A stretch of 5,141 nucleotides of DNA. Source: an uncultured Brevundimonas sp. GTDB lineage: Bacteria; Pseudomonadota; Alphaproteobacteria; Caulobacterales; Caulobacteraceae. The stretch is from positions 1 to 5,141 of the forward strand of contig CAMPGL010000144.1 in the NCBI GenBank assembly GCA_946885435.1. Reading direction: 5' to 3'. Position numbers and translations under genes: made by a program. The number at the start of each line of letters is the position of its first letter. The stretch's first letter is position 1. Positions 1 to 4,684 of this stretch are shown here, piece after piece. The notes under the pieces are model-generated. The model saw nothing but the letters and a program-made list of their open reading frames with translations. It did no database searches and had not been told where the DNA came from.

Positions 1-1056
1 ACGCTGCACGACGTGCGCGAGGTGATGATCGAGGGGGTGTCAGGCCTCAAGAACCTGCCGCGCTGGGCCGGGGGTGCGCGGCCGGTGTTCGAGGCGTCGC
101 GCCGGCGGGTCAGGTTTCCGGGTGGGGCCCTGGCCTATGCGTTCTCGGCGGAGGATCCGGACAGTCTGCGCGGGCCGCAGTTCTCGGCCGCCTGGGCCGA
201 CGAATTCTGCGCCTGGGGTTCGGGCGGGCGAAAGGCGGGCGAGACTCTGGCGCTGCTGAGGATGGGGTTGCGGCTGCCGGGGTCGGACGGGGCGGCGCCG
301 CGGCTGTGCGTGACGACCACGCCGCGCGCGACGCCGGACCTGAAGGCGTTGAGGGCCGAGCCGGGGCTGGCCGAGACACACAGGACCACGGCGGAGAACG
401 CGGCCTGGCTGGCGCCGGGGTTCGTGGAGGGGCTGGAGCGGCTGTACGGCGGGACGCGAAAGGCGGCCCAGGAGCTGGAGGGGCGGGTGGTCGAGCTGGA
501 CGGCGGGCTGTGGAGCGAGGCGATGCTGGAGGCCTGCCTCGGGACGCCGCCCGATCGGTTCGAGCGGGTGGTGGTGGCGGTCGATCCGACGACGACGGCG
601 GGCGGGCACGCCTGCGGCATCGTGGTGGCGGGCAAGGCGGGCGAGACGGCCTGGGTGCTGGCGGACCGGTCCTGCGCGGGCCTGACGCCCGGCGGCTGGG
701 CGCAGGTGGTCGGTCGGGCCGCGGAGGACTTCGAGGGCGCCTGCGTGGTGGTCGAGGTCAACCAGGGCGGGACCATGGTGCGCGACGTGCTGCGGGCGGC
801 CGGGGTCGATGCGCCGCTGCGCGAGGTGCGGGCCAGTAAGGGCAAGCGCGCCCGGGCCGAGCCGGTGGCGGCGCTCTATGAACAGGGCCGTGTCAGGCAC
901 GCCGCGCCGCTCAGGCTGCTGGCCGAGGAGTTGCGGGCGGTCGGCACGGAGGAGGAGACGGCCTGCGACCTCGACCGGGCGGACGCCCTGGTGTGGGCGG
1001 TGACGGACCTGCTGCTTGGCGAGCGGGTGATCCCGCGGATCAGGGCCGTGGGGTAG
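1..1056 (+). CDS. Phage/GTA-type terminase large subunit (5' end outside window)
   Basis: This is the ATPase-nuclease that packages DNA into a phage-like head. It resembles the large terminase of the Rhodobacter capsulatus-type gene transfer agent. The frame is open to the left edge (reading T-L-H-D-V-R-E-V-M-I-E-G), so the start and the Walker A motif lie upstream and 351 codons are visible. Numbering visible residues: SLRGPQ at 55-60; the Walker B/catalytic AWADEF at 64-69; the coupling motif CVTTTPR at 103-109. The C-terminal RNase H-like nuclease has likely metal-binding acids at D195 (VAVDP), E252 (VEVNQGG) and D328 (RADALVWAV). EPVAALYEQGRVRH is also typical of GTA terminases. It ends with TAG at 1054. 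No portal gene follows; the next genes are convergent and unrelated. Assignment to a GTA rather than a resident prophage is inferred from similarity. Confidence 0.92.
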   Translation, partial: TLHDVREVMIEGVSGLKNLPRWAGGARPVFEASRRRVRFPGGALAYAFSAEDPDSLRGPQFSAAWADEFCAWGSGGRKAGETLALLRMGLRLPGSDGAAPRLCVTTTPRATPDLKALRAEPGLAETHRTTAENAAWLAPGFVEGLERLYGGTRKAAQELEGRVVELDGGLWSEAMLEACLGTPPDRFERVVVAVDPTTTAGGHACGIVVAGKAGETAWVLADRSCAGLTPGGWAQVVGRAAEDFEGACVVVEVNQGGTMVRDVLRAAGVDAPLREVRASKGKRARAEPVAALYEQGRVRHAAPLRLLAEELRAVGTEEETACDLDRADALVWAVTDLLLGERVIPRIRAVG

Positions 1057-1069
1057 GGATGGGCAGCCT

Positions 1070-1086
1070 CGGTCCGGGACTGACCG
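1070..1086. terminator. Weak hairpin in the convergent gap
   Basis: A perfect 5-bp stem (CGGTC/GACCG) with a 7-base loop lies between the terminase stop and the end of the convergent small gene. It could help end transcription from either side. There is no T-tract on either strand and the stem is short, so this is a tentative call. Confidence 0.22.
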
Positions 1087-1100
1087 CCGCCTGCGAGCGC

Positions 1101-1331
1101 TCAGCCAGCCTTCCGCTCAAGAGCGCCGGAGGGCGGGGGGGCGAACCTTGAGGGAAGCCTCAACCGGCCCGTCCTGACGTCATCATAGTGGGCGGTCGCA
1201 TAGGCGTACGCCCGCACGCCGGCCGTCTCACCGGTGAAGATCACCCACGACGGTTCAGCGGAACAGGACGAACTGCAGACTCCATAGGTCTGGCCCTGGG
1301 GATCCAACTGCACAACTTCACAGGCTGACAT
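1101..1331 (-). CDS. Small uncharacterised protein, 76 aa
   Basis: I do not recognise this protein. The start is well supported: ATG at 1331-1329 is preceded by AAGGAG with 6 bases between. The product begins MSACEVVQLDPQGQTYG, then has a C-S-S-S-C pair (residues 19 and 23), and a hydrophobic/aromatic stretch (SWVIFTGE, then AYAYATAHYDD, about residues 28-50). The tail is Arg/Pro-rich and probably disordered. There is no signal peptide or membrane segment, so it is probably cytosolic. The Cys pair could bind a metal or be redox-active, but this is speculation. Third codon positions in the first third (GAA, GTT, TTG, GAT, TAT) are clearly less GC-biased than in neighbouring genes, which suggests a young or acquired gene. 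It lies 86 bases behind egtD on the same strand and might be a distal cotranscribed gene. A run of seven G (1135-1141) near the 3' end could vary in length. Confidence 0.68.
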   Translation of the reverse strand: MSACEVVQLDPQGQTYGVCSSSCSAEPSWVIFTGETAGVRAYAYATAHYDDVRTGRLRLPSRFAPPPSGALERKAG

Positions 1332-1336
1332 AAGCG

Positions 1337-1343
1337 TCTCCTT
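1337..1343 (-). promoter_or_regulatory. Strong Shine-Dalgarno of the 76-aa gene
   Basis: Read on the minus strand this is AAGGAGA, nearly a perfect anti-16S match, six bases (counted from AAGGAG) ahead of the ATG. It is the best ribosome binding site in the window and the main reason to treat the small ORF as a real gene. Confidence 0.75.
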
Positions 1344-1362
1344 GGCGTGTCCCTTATGCAGC

Positions 1363-1381
1363 CGGGATGCGACAGATCCCG
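1363..1381 (-). other. Hairpin between egtD and the 76-aa gene
   Basis: An inverted repeat CGGGAT-N7-ATCCCG (6-bp perfect stem) sits in the 86-base gap after egtD. No U-tract follows on the minus strand, so it is a poor intrinsic terminator. It could instead stabilise the 3' end of the egtBD message, attenuate read-through, or be an operator for the small gene. Its function is unproven. Confidence 0.35.
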
Positions 1382-1417
1382 CGATGGTTCTGTGAAAGTT
1401 CAGCGAGACCGCGCCGC

Positions 1418-2413
1418 TCAGCCTTGAGGGGCGGCCTCCAGCAGGTGCACGCTGAACAGGCGGTCGGGGTCGGTCCAGGCGTGGCGGGGCTGGAAGCCGG
1501 AGGCGGTGGCGAGGGCCTGGAAGCCGTCGAGGGTGTATTTCCAGGAGTCCTCGATGTGGATGGCCTCGCCGGCGGCCATCGGGATGATGCGGTCGGCCAG
1601 GCGGATGCGCTGATCCTTCAGGGCGCGCAGCTGGATGCGGACGCGGCCCTCGTCGGGCAGGTAATGGGCCTCGTGCCGGAAGGCGGCGAGGTCGAAGCCG
1701 GCGCCGAGCTCACGGTTGGCGCGCTCGAGCAGGTTCAGGCTGAAGGCGGCGGTGACGCCCTGGCTGTCGTCATAGGCGGGCTCGAGGATGTCGCCGGACT
1801 TGCGCAGGTCGACGCCGATGATGAGCAGGGCGCCCTGGCCGAGCCGCCGGGACCACTGGCGGAGCCAGGCGCCGGCCTCGTCGGGCGTCAGATTGCCGAT
1901 GGTCGAGCCGGGATAGAAGCCGACGCGGCGGCCGGGGCCCGGGGGCGGCAGGTCGAAGTCCTGGACGAAGTCGGCGCAGATCGGATCCACGCGCAGCGCG
2001 GGATAGTCGTCCTGGATCGACTGGGCGGCGGCCAGCAGATGCTCGCGGCTGATGTCGATGGGGACGTAGGCGTAGGGGCGGTCGAGCGCGTCGAGCAGGA
2101 CGCGGACCTTCTCGCTGGAGCCGCTGCCCGGCTCGACCAGCTGGACGTGGGGGCCGAGGCGGGCGGCGATGTCGGCGGCGTTGTCGGCCAGGATGCCGGT
2201 CTCGATCCGCGTCGGATAGTATTCGGGCAGGCGGGTGATGCGGTCGAACAGGGCCGAGCCGCGCGCGTCGTAGAGGAAGCGGCAGGGCAGGGACTTGTCC
2301 GGCCCCGACAGGCCCTCCAGCGCGGCGGCCAGGAAGTCGTCCTTGCCGGGCTTCAGGTCGAGCAGCTCGACCCTGGGGCGCCGCCGGGCGATGGGAGTGC
2401 AACCGTCATGCAT
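1418..2413 (-). CDS. egtD: L-histidine N-alpha-methyltransferase (EgtD), ergothioneine biosynthesis
   Basis: EgtD transfers three methyl groups from S-adenosylmethionine to the alpha-amino group of histidine, giving hercynine. From the chosen ATG it has 331 residues, close to the usual size. Visible motifs: CRFLYDARGSALFDRIT followed by LPEYYPTR (44-69), a family hallmark; the SAM loop VEPGSGSSEK (93-102); YVPIDIS (116-122); FYPGSTIGNL (166-175), whose Asn matches the histidine-binding Asn of mycobacterial EgtD; AYDDSQGVTAAFSLNLL (from 213), with the substrate-site Tyr; and HIEDSWKYT (286-294), where E288 and S290 match the residues binding the substrate amino group. The start at 2413 overlaps the egtB stop by 8 bases (ATGCATGA). 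A TTG three codons upstream is possible but less likely. The ribosome binding site is weak (GAGG, about 12 bases off), consistent with translational coupling to egtB. Cytosolic. Confidence 0.95.
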   Translation of the reverse strand: MHDGCTPIARRRPRVELLDLKPGKDDFLAAALEGLSGPDKSLPCRFLYDARGSALFDRITRLPEYYPTRIETGILADNAADIAARLGPHVQLVEPGSGSSEKVRVLLDALDRPYAYVPIDISREHLLAAAQSIQDDYPALRVDPICADFVQDFDLPPPGPGRRVGFYPGSTIGNLTPDEAGAWLRQWSRRLGQGALLIIGVDLRKSGDILEPAYDDSQGVTAAFSLNLLERANRELGAGFDLAAFRHEAHYLPDEGRVRIQLRALKDQRIRLADRIIPMAAGEAIHIEDSWKYTLDGFQALATASGFQPRHAWTDPDRLFSVHLLEAAPQG

Positions 2414-3680
2414 CGTCGGCAAGCCTCACGCCGCTGAAAGCCCAGCGCGCGGCGGGCGGGAAGAAGTTTCGGTAGCTGGTTCGCGCATGGCCCGGAGGCG
2501 TCACGCAGGCGCCGCCGCGCAGGACCATCTGACCGGACATGAACTTGCCGTTGTATTCGCCGAGCGCGCCCTCGGCCGGGCGGTAGCCCGGGTAGGCGAC
2601 ATAGGGGCTGGCGGTCCATTGCCACAGGACGCCGCACAGCTGGCGCAGGCCGGGCTCGTCGCCGGCGGGGGCGGGATGGACGGCCGCGGGCGCGTGGTCC
2701 GGCGCGGCGGCGGCGGTCTCCCACTCGGCCTCGGTCGGCAGGCGGCGGCCGGCCCAGCGGGCGTAGGCGTCGGCCTCGTAGAAGCTGACGTGGCAGACCG
2801 GAGCGTGGGGCGCGGGCGCGCGGGCGCCGTTCAGGGTGAAGACCCGCCAGCCGTCCTCGCCGGCCTCCCAGTAGAGGGGGGCGTCCCAGCCGCTGGCCTG
2901 ACATTCCGCCCAGCCGTCGGACAGCCACAGCTCGGGCCGGCGGTAGCCGCCGTCCTGCATGAAGGCGAGCCAGTCGGCCTCGGTGACCAGGCGGTCGGCC
3001 AGGCGAAAGGGCTCGAGCCAGACGCGGTGGCGGGGCCGCTCGTTGTCGAAGGCGAAGCCCGCCTCGTCGGCGCCGATCTCGACCAGGCCGCCCGGCAGGT
3101 CGATCCAGCCCAGGTCGCGGGCGCCGGCGGCGGCCTGGGGCCCGGGCCGGGCGTAAACCGGCCTGAGCGGATTGCGCGAGAACAGGTGCTTGATGTCCAT
3201 GAGGAGCAGCTCCTGGTGCTGTTCCTCGTGCGCGAGGCCGATCTCCAGCAGGGCCGCCAGTTCGGGCCAGGCCTCGGCCGGGGCGGTGCGGAGCATGGCG
3301 TCCATGGCCGCGTCGACGTGGACCCGCCAGGCGCGGACCTCGTCCAGGCCCGGCCGGGTCAGCAGGCCGCGCTCCGGGCGTGGATGCCGGGGGCCGAGGG
3401 CCTCGTAATAGGAGTTGAAGAGCAGGCCGAAGGCGGGATCGAAGGGCGTGTGGTCCGGGCGGCGGGCCAGGATGAAGGTCTCGAAGAACCAGGTGACGTG
3501 CGCCAGGTGCCACTTGGTCGGGCTGGCGTCCGGCATGGACTGGACCTGCTGGTCCTCCGCCGTCAGGCCCGTCGTGAGCTCGAGCGTGCGGGCGCGGACG
3601 GTGTGATAGCGGGTCAGGGCCGCGGCCCGCTCGGGCAGGGCCGTGGCCGTGGCCGTGGGCTCTGGATTCGCCGTGGTCAT
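2406..3680 (-). CDS. egtB: Hercynine oxygenase / ergothioneine sulfoxide synthase (EgtB)
   Basis: EgtB is a non-haem iron enzyme that uses O2 to join the sulfur of cysteine or gamma-glutamylcysteine to hercynine, forming a sulfoxide precursor of ergothioneine. It has 424 residues, normal for the family. The N-terminal DinB-like iron-binding domain has WHLAH (57-61; H61 is the likely ligand) and HEEQHQE (151-157; H151 and H155 are likely ligands). The C-terminal FGE-sulfatase/C-type-lectin-like domain runs from about 190 to 420. It includes HVSFYEADAYARWAGRRLPTEAEWE (297-321), LWQWTASPY, GEYNGKFMSGQMVLRGG and TSYRNFFPPAARW. A tandem tyrosine (FNSYYEA, Y91-Y92) resembles the active-site pair described for the Chloracidobacterium enzyme. 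The ATG at 3680 is chosen because GGAG lies five bases ahead and it gives the family N-terminus; the open frame continues upstream but that is non-homologous promoter sequence. First gene of the egtB-egtD operon. Confidence 0.96.
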   Translation of the reverse strand: MTTANPEPTATATALPERAAALTRYHTVRARTLELTTGLTAEDQQVQSMPDASPTKWHLAHVTWFFETFILARRPDHTPFDPAFGLLFNSYYEALGPRHPRPERGLLTRPGLDEVRAWRVHVDAAMDAMLRTAPAEAWPELAALLEIGLAHEEQHQELLLMDIKHLFSRNPLRPVYARPGPQAAAGARDLGWIDLPGGLVEIGADEAGFAFDNERPRHRVWLEPFRLADRLVTEADWLAFMQDGGYRRPELWLSDGWAECQASGWDAPLYWEAGEDGWRVFTLNGARAPAPHAPVCHVSFYEADAYARWAGRRLPTEAEWETAAAAPDHAPAAVHPAPAGDEPGLRQLCGVLWQWTASPYVAYPGYRPAEGALGEYNGKFMSGQMVLRGGACVTPPGHARTSYRNFFPPAARWAFSGVRLADDA

Positions 3681-3685
3681 GCTCG

Positions 3686-3689
3686 CTCC
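3686..3689 (-). promoter_or_regulatory. Shine-Dalgarno of egtB
   Basis: GGAG on the minus strand lies five bases before the ATG at 3680. It fixes this start over the in-frame upstream codons of the long open frame. Confidence 0.7.
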
Positions 3690-3724
3690 GCCGGGGGCCG
3701 CGGTGCGACTCCTGTCAAGCTCGG

Positions 3725-3749
3725 GGAACGGACGCAACCGTGTCGGGTT
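3725..3749 (+). promoter_or_regulatory. Possible divergent EcfG-like promoter for the flavoprotein gene
   Basis: The egtB promoter site is nearly symmetrical. On the plus strand GGAAC (3725-3729) is followed after 16 bases by GGTT (3746-3749), one base off the CGTT consensus. It points to the flavoprotein gene and would give a leader of roughly 80 bases. The whole element is the inverted repeat GGAAC-N17-GTTCC. Plausible but weaker than the egtB side. Confidence 0.35.
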
Positions 3750-3751
3750 CC
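3727..3751 (-). promoter_or_regulatory. EcfG/SigT-type general-stress promoter of egtBD
   Basis: On the minus strand GGAAC (3751-3747), a spacer of exactly 16 bases and CGTT (3730-3727) match the consensus of the alphaproteobacterial general stress response sigma factor (EcfG, called SigT in Caulobacter). It faces egtB. A start about 7-10 bases downstream would give a leader of about 40 bases before the ATG. The match and position are seen directly; use by EcfG is inferred from the known consensus. No good housekeeping promoter was found in the same gap. Confidence 0.62.
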
Positions 3752-3825
3752 GGACGTGTCGCCAAGTGGGTCTCGGCAACCCTGCGGGCCGTGGCTGGTT
3801 GAGGTTGGGTCCTACCCCCGCCTTC

Positions 3826-3831
3826 GAGGAG
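3826..3831 (+). promoter_or_regulatory. Shine-Dalgarno selecting a GTG start
   Basis: GAGGAG lies nine bases ahead of the GTG at 3841. It supports this start over the ATG at 3643, which would add 66 codons of intergenic sequence overlapping the egtB start and both promoter boxes. Confidence 0.65.
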
Positions 3832-3840
3832 CGCCCCGCC

Positions 3841-4452
3841 GTGAAAGCCCTTGTCCTGAACTGCACCCTGAAGCGCTCGCCCGAGCCGTCGAGCACCGAG
3901 GCGCTGGCGCGCGTGCTGATGCGGCAGTGGGAGACGGACGGGATCGACAGCGAGATGGTGCGCCTGGCCGACCACGACATCCTGCCAGGCGTGGAGAGCG
4001 ACATGGGGCCGGGCGACGCCTGGCCGCCGATCCGCGAGAAGATCCGGGCCTGCGACATCCTCGTGATCGCCACCCCGATCTGGCTGGGTCAGATGTCGAG
4101 CATCGCCAAACGCGCGCTGGAGCGGATGGACGCCATCCTGAGCGAGACCGACGACCAGGGCCGCCCCTGGGCGATGGGCAAGGTGGCGGGCGTGGTCATC
4201 ACCGGCAATGAGGACGGGGCCCACCACGTGGTGGCCACGGTGCTGCAGCCCCTGGTCGACGTCGGCTTCACCGCGCCGGGTCAGGCCTGGACCTACTGGC
4301 ACCTCGGGCCCGGGCCGGGGCCGGACTACACCGAGACGGACCAGGGCCACGACTATTCGGACCGGGTCGGTCGCAACGCGGCGCGCAACCTGACCTGGGT
4401 GGCGCGGGCCCTGGCGGGCGCGCCGGCGCCGGCGCAGGAGACAGGGGAATAG
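3841..4452 (+). CDS. Flavodoxin-fold NAD(P)H-dependent FMN oxidoreductase
   Basis: A 203-residue protein of the NADPH-dependent FMN reductase/flavodoxin-like family, probably cytosolic, carrying electrons from NAD(P)H through bound FMN; its physiological substrate cannot be read from sequence. The protein opens with the beta strand KALVLNCTLKRSPEPSST (2-19), whose Ser/Thr-rich end forms the FMN-phosphate loop. The second flavin loop is CDILVIATPIWLGQMSSIAKRALERMD (71-97), with the ATPIWLG signature. VAGVVITGNEDGAHHVV (115-131) matches the third conserved block. The C-terminal DYTETDQGHDYSDRVGRNAARNLTWVARAL follows the usual pattern of the family. A GP-rich stretch (HLGPGPGPDY, 154-163) sits where relatives have an Ala/Gly loop. 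GTG is chosen as start from the spacing of GAGGAG and because the fold begins at once. It is divergent from egtB with 160 bases between, possibly sharing a stress promoter region. Confidence 0.88.
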   Translation: MKALVLNCTLKRSPEPSSTEALARVLMRQWETDGIDSEMVRLADHDILPGVESDMGPGDAWPPIREKIRACDILVIATPIWLGQMSSIAKRALERMDAILSETDDQGRPWAMGKVAGVVITGNEDGAHHVVATVLQPLVDVGFTAPGQAWTYWHLGPGPGPDYTETDQGHDYSDRVGRNAARNLTWVARALAGAPAPAQETGE

Positions 4453-4560
4453 GCGAGGCTGGCCTCCCACTTGCGAGTCGTTGGCGCTAGGTCGGCCTGA
4501 AGACCGGTGGTATCTTAAGCCTGTCTGTTCACGGGATGGCGCGAGGGGCGCGGCCAGGTG

Positions 4561-4564
4561 GGAG
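4561..4564 (+). promoter_or_regulatory. Shine-Dalgarno of the TDSD-repeat gene
   Basis: GGAG lies six bases before the ATG at 4571, inside the purine-rich stretch AGGTGGGAGAG. It supports the chosen start, which is followed directly by a Tat-type signal sequence. Confidence 0.65.
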
Positions 4565-4570
4565 AGCAGC

Positions 4571-4684
4571 ATGGCTGACGACAGCAAGAAGAAGCGCCTG
4601 AACCGACGCTCGTTCATGGCGACGATCCTGGGCGGCGCGGCCGCGACCGGGGCGAGCGGCCTGATCGCCGGCGGGGCCCAGGCG
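4571..4684 (+). other. Twin-arginine (Tat) signal peptide region
   Basis: Residues 1-38 have a charged n-region, an NRRSFMA twin-arginine motif (R12-R13), a weakly hydrophobic Ala/Gly/Ile/Leu h-region and an A-Q-A cleavage motif. This layout is characteristic of Tat rather than Sec substrates. No lipobox cysteine is present. Confidence 0.75.

Noticed and set aside
40..900. 286-codon minus-strand frame opposite the terminase
   Set aside because: It is Arg/Pro/His-rich shadow translation; the plus strand has intact Walker B and nuclease motifs.
1367..2437. 356-codon plus-strand frame opposite egtD
   Set aside because: It is the antisense shadow of egtD; the minus-strand frame has all the EgtD motifs.
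3713..3718. Perfect TTGACA (-35) on the minus strand before egtB
   Set aside because: No acceptable -10 lies 16-18 bases downstream (the sequence there is CCCGGC), and the transcript would start almost at the start codon. It sits near the start predicted from the EcfG-type promoter.
3681..4073. N-terminal extension of egtB up to an upstream ATG at 4073
   Set aside because: The extra residues are unlike EgtB and would run through the promoter and the divergent flavoprotein gene. The ATG at 3680 has a good ribosome binding site and gives the family length.
2295..4211. 638-codon plus-strand open frame antisense to egtB and egtD
   Set aside because: It is compositional, low-complexity sequence (Gly/Ala/Arg/Val-rich) created by high GC at third positions of the real minus-strand genes. 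It has no recognisable motif and overlaps two certain genes and a third.
4455..4466. GAGGC-TG-GCCTC palindrome just after the flavoprotein stop as a terminator
   Set aside because: The stem is five pairs at most with a two-base loop, and no T-run follows.
4486..4493. GCTAGGTC resembling the Caulobacter housekeeping -10 (GCTANAWC)
   Set aside because: It matches 7 of 8 positions, but the only TTG-starting -35 candidate (TTGCGAG at 4471) is just 8 bases away instead of 10-14.
4508..4516. TGGTATCTT, an extended -10-like element before the TDSD-repeat gene
   Set aside because: It is the only AT-rich island in the gap, but no -35 box sits at a proper distance (TTGGCG at 4481 is 24 bases away). 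It is too weak to annotate as a promoter.
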